From NCBI RefSeq assembly GCF_022539315.1, contig NC_066317.1, positions 30,016,048 through 30,080,047 on the forward strand: DNA of 64,000 nucleotides, read 5' to 3'. The notes below the pieces were generated by a model. The model made no database searches. It was not told the origin of the DNA and saw only the letters and a program-made list of their open reading frames with translations. Each line of letters opens with the position of its first letter. Positions within the stretch are counted from its first letter, which is position 1. Source of the DNA: Serinus canaria. Taxonomy: Eukaryota > Chordata > Aves > Passeriformes > Fringillidae. The translations under genes and the position numbers were made by a program. Below are positions 1 to 12,217 of the stretch, piece after piece.

Positions 1-830
1 GAACAGGCATGCTGAGAAGCCAGAAGGCTACAGTAGGAAAGTGCTGGTTTTCTATTCAGCGGCTGGTCTTCTGCATTGGGAGTCCTGGATAATCATTCTA
101 GTGTATGATTTTCTCTTTTTGATGGAAGTTCAGAATTCTGCTTTATTATCCAGCAAAGTATTTAAGTGTGAAATAATTCTGTGTTGAAATAGAACAGTTC
201 AAAGGTATATGATAGGACAGCTACAGCAGTGTAGCTAAGAAATAAAATGTGGATTGAATTGAGGGGGAGGATTTGTGCCCTTTAGTTCATATTATAGCAT
301 GACAAGTGTCAGATCTAATGCATCAATCTCCTTGTTTTCATGGTTTACAATTTACAGGGTCTCAAGAACATTGGTTAGCTCTTATCCCTTTTTTGAACAG
401 GATGAGTTTCAGTGTCCTGAATACTGGCATGTTGTTCTCTGTTGGCCCTAAGGCATGTGGCTCTGGTTAAGTCTGTGTATCAATGCTGGCTTATGGAGCT
501 GGTGTGGAAGTCAGTGGAGGTTTGAAAACTGAAAGGTGGTGGGGATTTTGTTGTTGTTGCTGTTGTCTTGGTTTTTTTTATCTCACTGCAGATAAGCCTG
601 TTTGACTTCTGAAATCAGGGAAATAAACATTCAGAAAACACTAATTGTTCTATTATTCTTTGAAAATACATTAATGCATCATAAATATGAAAAATATTTT
701 TTTAATTTAAGTAGCCATAGGAAAAATTACATATTGTCTTAAGGGTGAAAGTTAAAGGTGTTGCACTTATTCAGTAGTTGTAGTATGAGTGGCTCAGGGT
801 TGCACAGCAGTTATATTCCTCAACTGCCAG

Positions 831-865
831 GAACAGGTTCACAGATGCTCACTTGTTTTATGAAC
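831..865 (+). other. Weak candidate exon (35 nt) between splice-like sites
   Basis: A pyrimidine-containing stretch ending in CCAG at 827-830 is followed by 35 nt and then by a strong donor, GTAAGT, at 866-871. Two of the three frames are open. The length is not a multiple of three. The upstream pyrimidine tract is short and broken by purines, so this is most likely a chance pseudo-exon. No encoded peptide is recognised. Confidence 0.12.
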
Positions 866-1540
866 GTAAGTATTTGATTTTTCAGGCAGTCTCTTGGGAG
901 ATTAGACTTGGCCGCAGCAGTAGCCTTAGAAAGTTTTCTTGATCTCCTTGCATCTGGTACGTGTTAATGTGGATCAAAATAAAGACTTGTTTACATAGTA
1001 CATGTGTATTTGTATCTTACCTAAAAATGAAAGCAGAGGTTACAGCAGCCCAAATATCCCTGGATTTTTCAAGCACGTGCTGGCCTGATCACTCTCTGTA
1101 ATGCATTTTCTTTACTCATTCATCTTTTTTACCTGTCAGGGAAATCTGGTAGACATAGTTGTACCCGTTTCAAGAGCAAAGATCATATAAAGGTCATGTA
1201 AAGTGTCAGCACAAAGCTTAGAGCAAGTTTGTAAAACCACTGAAAAATATCGCCTTTGCATTTTAGAATTCTGAGAATGTGACTGTAAGTCTTCTGGCAT
1301 GTCTCTCAGGTCTGTTCTTAGTGATATGCTGTCTTCTTTGCAGCATGTCTGACATGCAGACACGTCTCCCTTGTTCACCTTAGCTGCCACTCTGGTCAGT
1401 CCTAGGAGTACTTTTGTGCTCTCAGTGATTTCCCAATGCCCTGACTCCCCAGACAAAGGCCACAGCAAATGGTGACTTCTGTGTGTGACCTGTGTCTGTA
1501 GCCCTTTTAGTAACTGTAGGGCTATACAAATTGAATGAAA

Positions 1541-1580
1541 CTCCCTTGTGAGACCCCACCTGCATTACTGTGCCAGTGGG
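1541..1580 (+). mobile_element. Possible CR1 LINE scrap
   Basis: The 40 bases contain a run similar to the CR1 3' coding region, where a 'gtgagaccccacctgg' block is followed by 'atactgtgtccagt'. Here the order and spacing are kept, with small changes (GTGAGACCCCACCTG, then ATTACTGTGCCAGT). The match is short and the flanks do not extend it convincingly. It could be a heavily decayed CR1 copy or chance. Confidence 0.35.
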
Positions 1581-2378
1581 TAAAGACTTGAAGGTCTGAA
1601 TCAATACCACTGAAATGGGTAAAATTTCCATCCAGTTCTTAGATTAGTCTTAATGGAAATGGAGAACTCAAGTATTGGTGATCTTGACATTTCAGCTGCC
1701 GTGTGGAAACATACCGTCATTACCATAATTTTGCACAGGCTTGCAAAAGCAAATCCTCAGATGTGTTTGGGAATGCCTTATATAAGTAACTGAGAATATG
1801 GTTACTTATCCTGTAAGCAACAGATACATTCTGTTCAGCTCAGAGTTTGCATGTGGACCACAGAGTGAATTCCATATGGCTGCCCAGGTCACGTGAATTT
1901 TGCCCTCTAAAATGTTGTTCAATATTTTTCTCAAATACTTAATTGGAAGGAATTTTTTACATTTCTTTCTTTATGTGATAGAATAATATTTTGACTCAAA
2001 ATATACTTATATTTGGACTTTTGTTCTAAAATTAAAAAAAAAGAGTTGAGTAATTTGCAAAGCTTAAAACAACTGCAGTTTTTATAATTTGTATGGCATT
2101 GTACTTCACAGGCAGTGGCGCAACACATAGAATACATAAATGATTTTCAAAGCATCACATAAGAACTTTGTATTAAGGTAAAATAGTTTTCCAAGTCAAT
2201 AGTTAAAGGCCATTTTCATTTAGTCATATTTTACCTTTTCTTTTGTGTTTCCAGAGAATGAGTCCATTGTATTCTCAATCCTTGCAGAAAATAATAAGAG
2301 GGGCCTTAGATATTATTTTTTTATTTTATATACCTATTTCATTCTTTAAGCTCCACTTACCTTTTCTGTGCATCAGAG

Positions 2379-2470
2379 TGGTTTGGGATTTTTTTTTTTT
2401 TGTTGGTTTTTTTTTGGTTTTTTTTTTGGTTTGTTTTAGTGTTGGTTTTTTTTTTTTTTTTATTTTTTTA
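2379..2470 (+). repeat. T/G-rich low-complexity tract
   Basis: Runs of 8 to 17 T are separated by GG or G on the + strand. It forms a low-complexity open frame rich in Phe, Val and Gly that is not a real gene. Similar T/G tracts recur at about 18957, 42721 and 54588, always T-rich on the + strand. Confidence 0.9.
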
Positions 2471-2624
2471 ACTCGAAAATGCACAGAACTTATGTGGAAA
2501 TAGAGCAGCCTGTAAAAATTTATCTGGAAATGCTATTCCAACTCAGGAATCATATGGTAACCTATCCAAGCTTAATTTCTCATATAAATGACCTGTAAGT
2601 ATCTGAAAGTCAAAAGAAGGTAGC

Positions 2625-2648
2625 CTGTCTAGGTAGTTACCTAGACAG
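2625..2648. repeat. Inverted repeat, 11-bp arms, 2-nt centre
   Basis: The left arm CTGTCTAGGTA (2625-2635) and right arm TACCTAGACAG (2638-2648) are exact reverse complements, separated by GT. The pairing stops immediately outside. It could form a cruciform or be a protein-binding palindrome. No transposon terminal sequence is recognised. Confidence 0.9.
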
Positions 2649-3013
2649 TTATTTTTATAAATGAGACTGAAATGCACAGAGAGACTGACAAGGAGTCACT
2701 TCTGTCTGGCTGCTCTCTTTTTGTTTGCTGCATGAAGATCTCAAAATATCTTAGGTCCATTATGGAATAGAGTAGGAAATGCTTACATTTTAAAAAGGCA
2801 TGATGGGTCATGAAAGCCAGTTCTCTTCAAGCTCTACGAAATGTAACCACCCTTCAGGGTTTTTGTTTTGTTTGTTTGTTTGGTTTTTGGTGTGTACAGA
2901 ACCCAGTTGACTTGTAACCAAGAGTGGGTAAGTGTTCTGTAAATATGTGTCCCAGTAGTGTGATTTAGCAGATCAGTAGGAATCTGACTCCTTACTTCAT
3001 CCACCTTCTACAG

Positions 3014-3055
3014 GGTAGATTCCACCTCTGTGTGGAGTCTGGAGCTTCTGTCAAG
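3014..3055 (+). other. Candidate 42-nt cassette exon
   Basis: A pyrimidine-rich stretch ending in TTCTACAG (to 3013) precedes 42 nt that end in CAAG and are followed by the donor GTAAGA (3056-3061). The length is 14 codons. Frame 1 reads GRFHLCVESGASVK and is open, frame 2 is open, and frame 3 has a stop at its first codon. Both splice sites match consensus well. No protein family is recognised, and introns contain many pseudo-exons of this quality, so it is only a candidate. Confidence 0.22.
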
Positions 3056-4227
3056 GTAAGAGCTTCAAAATGCAAACAGTCCATTTTAGGAACATGCAAA
3101 GAGGCCTCAGTTAATTTGGTTGAGGGTCTGTTTTTGTAATTATCAAGAAAGATTTCCTTTGATCATGATATTGTAATGGAGAATGTATGATTTGCTTGTA
3201 AAGTTGTCTTTTGTTTAATGTTTTCTGGGCCCATTTTTTAATTTTCTTCTTTGTTATTATGGGGTGTGTTCCTTTAACGTAATTCAAGTAAATGCCTTTT
3301 GTTTGGTATTTAAATACAGAACTTTAAAAAGCTCTATAGGTTGCTACTGCTATTTTAATCAAACTAAAATTGGTAAGTAAAACAGTTGATAGAAAAGTGT
3401 CATACTGATGATGAGATCTGTAGGGGTATTTTGTGTGTTTCTGTTATGGGATATACTGGTTATATTGTTATTTCAGCAAAAGTAATTTTTATTTTCCATT
3501 AACTCACAGCTTTGAGTTTATGGGCTTTTCCTAGAGGAAGGCTCCTGTGGATAATCCTGCATTCCTATCTGAAGTGTGATATTGAGCTCCTGCATCAGGT
3601 ATTTTGCAAAAAGACCCAGCATGTGAGACCTTCCATGCTACCACTGAGGGCCTTTTTTTAAGAAAAAAAGTTTAACTAATCTTTTGGAGAATCCTTCAGT
3701 GATGCATGGATTTGGTGGGGAAGGAGTGCCAAGCTGACCTGTGATTTTTTCAGTCTGTTGGATAGTCTTGTACTTCCCATCAGGCATTTAGTGTATTATT
3801 AGTGTATATGGTTAGATTACAAAATGAAGTTTTTATAATAGCTATCAACCTTTATTTTCTACTTAAAAAGGGGAAATTTCATTTCTTTGAACAGTAGAAT
3901 GTGGAATATAAAATTTGAGCACCTTTTTTAATTTTTCATAGTGACTCAATAAAAATGAATGGATATGGAAAGGCAGGAGTTCAAGAAATTCACCCTTTGG
4001 CAGTCTCTTTTCTAGTTTCTCTTGTTCTTCCTCATGGTGGAGTCTAAAAAACATGAAGTGTTCTGAGATGTGTTTTGTGTCTGTGATTCCTAGTAATATT
4101 CATACCTGGTTTATATTCCTACTGATAATTTATTCCTGTTCACCTGTAGGTCATTTTGTACACTGTCACATGTAGTGGAAGATGCATACAAGTGATCCAC
4201 TGAATATTGATATACCAGAATTGTGGG

Positions 4228-4377
4228 GTAATTCAGTTTGGAAGGGATCTCAGGAGCTTTCTAGTCCAACCCCCTGTTCAAGGCAGGGTCGGTCCTCAGG
4301 TCAGCCTGGGCTGACCAGGGCTAGATCCAGCTGGATCCTGAAAACCTCCAAAACAGCCTCTTTGGGCAGCCTGTTAC
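4228..4377 (-). mobile_element. CR1 LINE, 3' end fragment
   Basis: Read on the - strand, this segment follows the conserved 3' portion of avian CR1. It has an AACAGGCTGCCCAAAGAGG block, then a GGAGGTTTTCAGGATCC block, then an AGGGGGTTGGACTAGA block and finally a TCCCTTCCAA block. The terminal ATTCTATG-type octamers normally closing CR1 are not visible, so the 3' tip is lost or decayed. It directly abuts a reverse-transcriptase remnant on the same strand (4377-4466). CR1 is a non-LTR retrotransposon dominant in birds. This copy is dead and 5' truncated. Confidence 0.88.
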
Positions 4378-4466
4378 AGAGAAAGAACATCAGGCTGATC
4401 AGGCATGATTTATCCTTAGTAAATCCATGCTGGCTCTTCTCAATCACCAAGCTTGGCACGTACTAA
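4377..4466 (-). mobile_element. CR1 reverse-transcriptase remnant
   Basis: The - strand from 4435 downward reads SQHGFTKDKSCLISLM, which matches the CR1 reverse-transcriptase motif of the form SQHGF-x-KGKSCLTNL. Upstream in the same frame LVIEK continues the resemblance, with an in-frame stop at 4463-4465. The remnant lies next to the CR1 3' end in the same orientation, although in an intact element these parts are well separated. An internal deletion of one copy is the simplest reading. Two independent CR1 scraps joined by chance is the alternative. It encodes no functional enzyme. Confidence 0.78.
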
Positions 4467-7400
4467 GCAATGTGAAGGCTAAATAACTTCTCAAGTGCAT
4501 GAAATGTGACAGATTTGTTCAGCCATTATCCTAGCGAGTAATTTCAGAGAAACCTTGGTGTACATTGGAAACACAAATGGAAACATTTTAAAGGTCTGGT
4601 GGGCATTATTGACCTTGTATCCTTTATCTCAGATTCATAGTTTCTCCATGTCTTTGCATTTAATTTCTGCTTCTGCTGTGTAAAGTCCTGGGCACAAGGG
4701 AAATTGGGAAAATTTTTATAGATTTTTTTTTACTTCAGAATGTGAATACTGATTTTTTTTTTTTTTTTTGTAGTTAGTTCTAACATTTCTGACAGTGTTT
4801 TGTCATTCTGAAATGTCTCTGAGCCACTGAAATCTTTTACTTGGTACTGCAGTAAAAATAATGGATATTTTAAGAAATTTATGGTTATGCAACTGATAAG
4901 CCTATCTAAAAGCGTGAACCTTCTTTGCTGTTAAGCAAGAAGCAGTTGACTATAAATGTAGCAATACTTCAGTGAGTAATCTCAGTTTAATCAGCTTTCA
5001 GTAAGTTTTTATTAGAGGAAATATCAGAGTTGCTTAACATTACAAAACCTTCACTATCCAATTTTTAATGTCACATTCTCTCCTATTCCTTATGTTTTTA
5101 TGCTATAGACCAACATGACATGACTGGACCAAACTGCAACAGAATGACATATTCTGTTCTCTAGTCAGATTGTCAAGGCCTCATGTCTCAACTGGGACAG
5201 GAACCAACCCCAGAGTTGAATATAGATGTATTTTACAGCCTGACTGTCTGTGATATATGGCCCATAGCTAGAACTATTTTTTTTAATATGTGTAAGGAAA
5301 GAATTAATGAAAATCAATTTATTTTAAACCCTATTTGGCAATGGATTCTGTTAGCTATGGACAGAAATGAGAAAGAGGGTAAAGGAATGATCTGTAGTAA
5401 ATGTTGAGGCAATCTTGAATAGAAAAAATATTAGGCACAAGGTCTTTAATAAATGTATTTATTTTCCATTTGATTTAAACATTCCATAAATGTTAAATTA
5501 ATCTAAATAAAATCTGAAAAAGGTGGGGCATAGAAGGTTTAAATATAGTAGATCCATTGTAGCTAACAAATCAATTCTACATAAGCAGATTTTCTTTAAG
5601 TGTTTCTTTTTCAGTCTAGCTGAAAATTGTATTTGTTGGATGCATTAAAGAACAGCTAACCAAAAATATGAATATTTCTAATCTAGTGTGTATAGTAGTG
5701 ATAACTGTGATAAAAAAGTGGCTTCTGTAGTCAACCATCATTCATTAACATGGAATTAATGAGCTAAGTTTTATTACACTAATAAAAATGCTTCCAGTTT
5801 ATAGAAAGATTTTATATTTCATAGAAAATAGAGTGTATAAACCATATGTTGTAAATGCTTAATGAGAAGTGTTTATATCTTGATTTTATATTTTGATTGA
5901 GAATGATTTCTCCCATCCCATTTTGGACAGAGGAGTTTGCCAATTGTGCAGCTAAATGAAATAATTGAAAAACACTGGAGTTACAGGCTGGTGGCAGTGC
6001 TATTACTGTGCCTAATATATATCACTAGACACTGAAATGCTGCCTGTGGGGGATATTCCTAAGAACACATCTACACAACTGTAACTCCACTTCCCTTTTT
6101 ATGTGTCTAGCCAACTTTAACATATTTGGTAGGCTTTTAATTTAACAGGTACTAGAGTGCAATGAATTCTGTAGCTGATACACAAAGAACCACAAAAAGA
6201 TACTAGTGAACAGAGACAAAGCCAGATAAATTGCAAAGACAACAGGGGTTTTCAGTTACCAAATGTTTGGGCTTGTAGTAAGAGGTTCATCATGCAAGGC
6301 TTGTTTTTATTAATTGTTTTCATTAATTTTTTTATTAATTCCTACTTTTTTAAATAATTCTCCTCAAGAGTGAAAGAATGAGAATGAGGCGTTTGTATCA
6401 TGCTTGAAATTACTTTTTAGTGTAAAAAAAATTGGGGTAGAAGTTGAAAAATTGCGAGCCTCTATTTTTTCTGTACAAAAGAATATATTTGAACAAGGAA
6501 AAGGATGATTATGGTTTGTATAATCTTCTGTCACATGGATGTTACAATGCAAAATAGTATTTGAAGTTATTTTACTTCTTTAGGACTAAACTTAAGACTT
6601 TGGAGAGGTATGTCTAATGATTCATCATTAATAATAAACATTTGAGGAGCCTTAAAGGTTGATTTTAACTTGAGAAGAAAAAAGACTGTTAAAAAATAAG
6701 CTGTAAAATGTTATTCAAGTCATATAAAATTGTTCTCAGGTTCAGATAATTATTTTATTCTGGTCTTTTTAATAATGGAGTTTTGTATTACATTACTCTT
6801 TCCATTCCAAAGGTACCTGAAATGAACCAGTTAGAATACTCCTAGTTGTCATCTTAGTACCTATTTTCCTCCAGCCCCATGCTGTTTCTTGCCAACCTGT
6901 GGCTCAGTTCCAAGGTTACAATTACACTGTTAGAGAAATAGAAGAAAGTGTCCTGTCAGTCAGCTATTAGGAAGAGAGATCAGAAATCCAAAAAAAGGTA
7001 CATATTTGTACTTATATATTGGATTATGGAGCAGAAATCATCTGTAGCATTCAAGACTACAAATACATACACTGACTTTTGTTCTTTCTCATGAAAGAAG
7101 CAACTATGTTCTCTTAAAGTAAAACAAACCCCCCCAAATGCTTAACTGATGTTACCACTGGCACTTTTTTAGGTCTATTCCCTCTGCTATGCTGCCACTG
7201 TCTTTTCTCAAGATACTGTTTTTTGTATTGTGAATCTTTTTCCAGGGAAACAGGGAGAAGGAACTTGAAAAAAAATAGCAAGGCTAGTCTCTGAATTGGT
7301 TTTGCCAGTGCTCTTCAGAAGGTTTGTTGAGATGGACCCAGAGCACCTTTTGCCTTGCCAACCAAAAGTAAGTGCATTCAAGTTCTTTTATTTGCAGAGG

Positions 7401-8214
7401 AAGAGCTCAAAGGCTGTTCCATCAGTCTAGATCTCTAGTGCTGTGGCCAGGTGTGCAGAATCAGTACTTCTGTGAGGATAACCTTCTCTTCCTATAAAAA
7501 ACAGCTGCACAGAGCCCATGGCAAAGTTTTTTTTTTCAAAGGCAGAAAACTGGCAAACTTGAGCAGAGGAAGTCATGGGAATAGGGATGAGTTTAAAAAG
7601 GAAGGCTCCTGTCAGGATGAATGGAAAAATTGGTCACCTTAAAAATAGATGATTTTGAAACACAGGAGACTGCTTATATATCTTAAAATGAAAAAATTTA
7701 ATCCAGATGTGGTTTAAATGACCAAAATCCAAACCCTTTATGCAAAAGCAGACCCTTTACTAAAAACCAGAATTAAACTCCTGCAAGTAAGAACTTATAA
7801 GAAAAATTACAGTAAGGTAAAAGGCATGATTGTAATGAATTTTTTTTTATTAGTAAGAAAGTTCAGCTAGATTATGAATACAGGTTGTTTACCTGTTTGC
7901 TTGGTTTTGCTGAGGAATTAAAACAATATTAAGTTGAACCTATCATTCAGTTTGAATTATCAGTTTTTTAAAAAACACCTTTCTGTACTTTGTTCATTGA
8001 GCCAGTGAGGGCTGTTCTTTTAATGAGAATTTTTTGTTGTTTGCCTGCAACAACTCCCCCTTTCCATGTTATTTACTGTGAGAATGTGACCTTATTCTGG
8101 GTCATGATTCAGTTTAATCTTTGGTATGATTTTTATTATAGAAGAAAACACAATATGTAATAGATCACAACATGAACAAAGTTATTTTCATGAAGATTAT
8201 TTGCTGGAATTTTT
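4467..8214. other. Noncoding AT-rich stretch
   Basis: I see no coding region, RNA gene or recognised repeat family. There is a 17-T run near 4753-4769 just upstream of the CR1 remnant's 5' side as it lies on the - strand. A C7 run lies near 7128. The open frames are short and isolated. Confidence 0.6.
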
Positions 8215-8345
8215 CAGTAGCACGCTAGTAAAAAACATTTATGGTTGCCATTAACCCTGAGTACAGGGTTATTTTAGCCTTCCCGAATTTCTGGAATGAC
8301 TTTTAATGAAAATAAAGCCTTCTGCCAGGGGAAACTAGAAATTTC
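8215..8345. promoter_or_regulatory. Possible conserved noncoding element
   Basis: This block looks less AT-degenerate than its surroundings. It contains an exact inverted repeat, TAACCCTG / CAGGGTTA, with a 4-nt centre (8252-8271). The call rests on texture only and no alignment was available. It could equally be an unrecognised old repeat. Confidence 0.25.
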
Positions 8346-9556
8346 TGTCCATAAAATATGTTTAAAGGGCCGATAAAGTCTCAAACTAAGAGTAAACATG
8401 AATTATGTGTATAGTTATGTTACTGTAATTTATTGAGAGGGGGTCGATGGACAAAACATTTCTCATCTGTTTTTTCCGTGGATTCTAAATTGGGCCTTGC
8501 AGTATTCTGCATGAATATCTCAGACAAAAGCTTGCTCAGGCAGACAGGTGTAGGAGAATTATTAGTCTTATCAGATAGCCATATATTTTAAGAAATTTAC
8601 CTTCTAAGTCCGGAATCGAGGCCTATCTGTGCAGATGTACTGTAAGTATTCTGCTCCACCAGAGGAAGCATTTCCTTAAGCATTTAAAAATGTCAGAAGT
8701 ATTTTTAATAATTAACAGAAGGTCTGTGATAAAATGAGAAATATGAACTACCTAGGCTTTTTCATGTATTGACAGCCCAGATGCTACAGGAAATAAGAGA
8801 CATCTTACTGCCTTCATTGGTCTGCTCTGATCCATCAAAATCTCTGTAGAGAAAATTTATGTTGATTATGAGTCTAATTACAATTCCTTTTTTGAAATCT
8901 AATTGCTTGTAAAAGGTACAAGAATTAACAAGTAGGAGGTTGCTACCTGCTGTACATGTTGGGTAAAATTCCAGCTGGCAGGGCACTGCTTTCCTCATCT
9001 CATTTATCCTCTGTGCTTTTAGCCTTGATGTGAATATAATAGTAGCTTCTTTTATTTTCAGCCTGATTTGGGTTCCACATTCTCTGGGAATTATTCCTGG
9101 TCTACAGAGATGTAAGGAAAGAAAAATAGAACTGTAATCCTCTTTTGAAAGAATCAGGGCCTTTTGGATATTTATATATATCTATATAATTGGCAGCTGA
9201 TTCAGATTCATTGGAGGGCTCTTTTTCTTTCTGCACTTAGGATGTGGCCTAATACGAATCTTTATTCCTAAAAAAAATCTGCAGGACTGAGAACAATGAG
9301 GCTAAAAAGGGGAGAGTGGTTGCAAGGTTATACCTCCCTCAGGTATGGAACTGTGAATGGACTTAGTATTTTCACATGGAAGTGTCTTTTATAAAAAAGA
9401 AACAGAAAAATACTGTGAATTCTGCCAGAACTGAGATTAGTGCCAAAGGTTATAGAACCACTTTCTGATGATAAGACCATTCTCTTTCAGAAGTATCTGT
9501 GACTGCACGGCTTATTGGAAAACAAGCAGCAGAATTTTGGACAGAAGTAGTGGCAT
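8346..9556. other. Noncoding stretch
   Basis: No coding evidence. A short TATA-type run lies near 9170-9190. No repeat family is recognised. Confidence 0.55.
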
Positions 9557-9855
9557 AAGTACTGTTTGTGGAACCTTAACCTGGGCCCAGCAGGCATTTC
9601 CCAGAGGAAGGAGCTGTCAGGGGAAATTTCCTTTGGCAATCCCCTTTGGCAGGCTCTTTCTGGCTCTGTGCATGCTGTAGCTCTGGGTTCTCTTTGGCAA
9701 TCTCTCTAACTAGATGGTCAGATGAGTCTTTACTGTGGACCACCAGCCATGACTCACAGAGAAAGGTTTCAGGGGAAATGTCTTATGTCAGCCTTCTTCT
9801 TTGGCAGGCCTTTTAGCCCTACTTATACTGCAGCTCTAGGGTGTGTTGTTTTCTC
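9557..9855. repeat. Two-copy diverged tandem repeat, period about 153 bp
   Basis: Collinear anchors recur at nearly constant offset: CAGGGGAAAT at 9618 and 9770, CTTTGGCAGGC at 9644 and 9799, and a CTGTAGCTCTGGG / CTGCAGCTCTAGGG pair at 9675 and 9828. A weaker TACTGT...GGA match extends the copies leftward. The two units therefore cover roughly 9557-9702 and 9729-9855. It may be an old local tandem duplication or part of an unrecognised LTR or DNA transposon. Two overlapping open frames here carry no motif. Confidence 0.7.
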
Positions 9856-12217
9856 AAACTTAATTCTATATCTTCATCTGAGCCTTAACCCAAGAGCTAT
9901 AAAAATAATTTTCTGCAGCCCCTCTCTTGCTTTGACAGCCCCTTTTCACAATTACGGCAGATTTAGGCTTCCTTTGTTTACAAACTATAAGAAAAATTAC
10001 AGGTCTTAATGGCAGTTTATGAGAGTGTTTGGCAACTTTCACTCTTTTAGGAAAATGTATCAGTCCTTCATTGTTGTGCTGAATGTGCTGTAAATTCACA
10101 TGCTGCATGCTGAATAGGCAGGCTGTTAGTGCTACTCTTCTTGGATGCTTACATAATTTAGTTTGTACTAAAATTCATTCTGAGGGGAGATAGTTACTTT
10201 TATGGTATGGAATGAATGGAAAAAATCTGTCTTAACTCCTTCAGATGAACATATGTGGTATCTAAAAGTCTGTTTAAAGACTAAGTAAAGAAGTTGTCTT
10301 CTAGCATCTGACTTTTATGTTCTCTCAGTCCCCTAAAGTAATTGAAATACCTAATTTTGTAGATGTTGCATTCATGATTCATACAGAATCAGAGTACATA
10401 ACAAGGATATAAGCACTTCTATATTTTACATCAAGGAGGAAGTGGTCTCTGGTGATTTGAGTGAATATCACTGTCACACTTATTTTAAGAGCAAGTCCAA
10501 CTACATTTTAAACTTGAAATTTAATATTATATCATAACTTTCACTAGAGTACCTGTCAGAAAAAAATAAATTTTCTTCTCTGTGTAGAGGGAAAGGAATC
10601 ACCTTTGCTCATTAGGCATATGCAGACTGTAATTTCATATGGTATATCTGTTTTACTGGCAGATTTTGTAACATAACTGGAGTGATAAAGCTCACAACAT
10701 AATTAAAGTGGCAAGAGTTTAACAATCCCCCTGTTTTAGTGCTTAAAACAGAAACTGATGATGTTTCAGAAATTCATGAGGTTTTCAAGTGCCGGGGATA
10801 AAAAAAGTAGTATGATAAAGCCACTTCATCTTGAAATATTCAAGAGAGGTGGAATACTAACCCATGTGAGGGTGACTCCATTTTGGTAGGAAAAAGCTTA
10901 AAAATATATATGATCAAGGTCTAAAAAGTAATAGCTTAGGAGGAAAGTGATGACAGGCAGAAATGTTACTCACAAAATTCCGTGGTACTGGAGTTAAGAG
11001 GTGATCCCTGAAACCACTAGGAAGTCTGTACTTTTGTATCCAATCACTTTTTTGGTTTTGGCCAGGAGAAAATAATTTTCAACTCAAATATATTCATAGT
11101 GCCTATGCAGAGAAGGAAGCAGACTCTAATTATCTTTTAAAAGTTCCATAAAACATAAAAGCAAGGGTAACCAAAAATATTAGAAAGCAAGTAGGCTTTG
11201 CAAGAACTTTTATTTCTACTTATAAGAATTTTATTTCTACCTATAAGAAACACTTAAGAAATTGGCAGAGGATTTTAAAGATGAGATTTCTTCCATCACA
11301 AATGTGACCTCTGCTTGACCCCAGTTCCCCATTTTTATTTTCCTGATTTCTTTTTTTCTTTTACATTCATTCTAGTTTCAGAACACTGACTTTTAACTGA
11401 CCAGGTGAAGTGTTGCCCGTTCTTGGGAGGAGTTTTACTTCAAGGTTTAAAAATATTTAGATTTGTCAACTCCTTTAAGCCCCCTTTTCAAAAAAAGTTC
11501 TTGACAATAACCTTCTGGATGTGGGAATTCACTCATAGTCTGAATTTTTCGTGTCTGTTTCTCACTGTATTGTTTACTGTTGTGTTTCTGTTGTGAAAGA
11601 CTGTATTGTTCACTGTGAGTGACTAAGGTATAAAATGATGGAGAATGGTTTTGTGGTTTTTTTTTTTAATCTCACTAATGTTTCCAGTAAATGAATGGAC
11701 ATTTATACATTATATTAAAGTAAATTTCCTGCAATTTTATTTAAATAGACTTCTGGAATTTGAGAAAAATCAAGGAAAACATTTAAGTACAAATTATGTT
11801 CTTTATTTATTTAATATAGAGGTAGATTTACCTGTTTAATTTTGTGTGGTTTGTTTCCTACCCTTTGATATTATTGTTTTCTTAGCTTATGCTTCAATGA
11901 TATTCTAGGAAATAGCCTGTTTTTAGACTTGCAAGTTTACCTTCCCAGTAACCTGTTAATTGCTGAGTGATGACTCTTTGTGGGGAACACATTTTCATTT
12001 TTCATATTTTAGCCATCTTAAATTAGCTATTTGTTTCAGAAAAGGTCATACTCGTTATATGATTGTGAATTACTAGAAATAATTAAGCACTGGATTATGT
12101 ACTGGTAAACAGGATGTAATGTAAATTTCGTTTCTCAAACTGTGGTACATTTTAAAGTTTTTCTTTTCATTGTTTATGTAGTAATTGATTTCTGATTTTC
12201 TGTTTATTTTCCCCTAG
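9856..12217. other. Noncoding stretch
   Basis: No coding evidence. A short imperfect tandem repeat (AAGAA..TTTTATTTCTAC.TAT, period 21-22 bp, about 2.3 units) lies at 11202-11250. The 10,060-10,170 region looks unique and mildly conserved in texture. The open frames at 11.4-11.8 kb are AT-driven, Phe/Leu-rich and without motif. Confidence 0.55.

Larger units (their letters stand above)
1..2378. other. Noncoding AT-rich stretch
   Basis: No coding region is supported. Open frames here reach at most about 110 codons, show no family motif and have no splice context. The stretch holds a weak exon-like segment (831-865) and a possible short CR1 scrap (1541-1580), listed separately. The rest is unique-looking AT-rich sequence with a small (GTT) cluster near 550. 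I see no RNA gene, CpG island or clear transposon end. Confidence 0.6.
2471..4227. other. Noncoding stretch
   Basis: No coding evidence. It contains a near-perfect palindrome (2625-2648), a short TTTG-type run near 2865-2890 and a candidate cassette exon (3014-3055), each listed separately. Otherwise it is unique-looking AT-rich sequence without a recognisable repeat family. Confidence 0.6.

Noticed and set aside
831..865. 35-nt exon
   Set aside because: The donor is good but the pyrimidine tract is poor and the length is not a multiple of three. It is kept only as a low-confidence entry.
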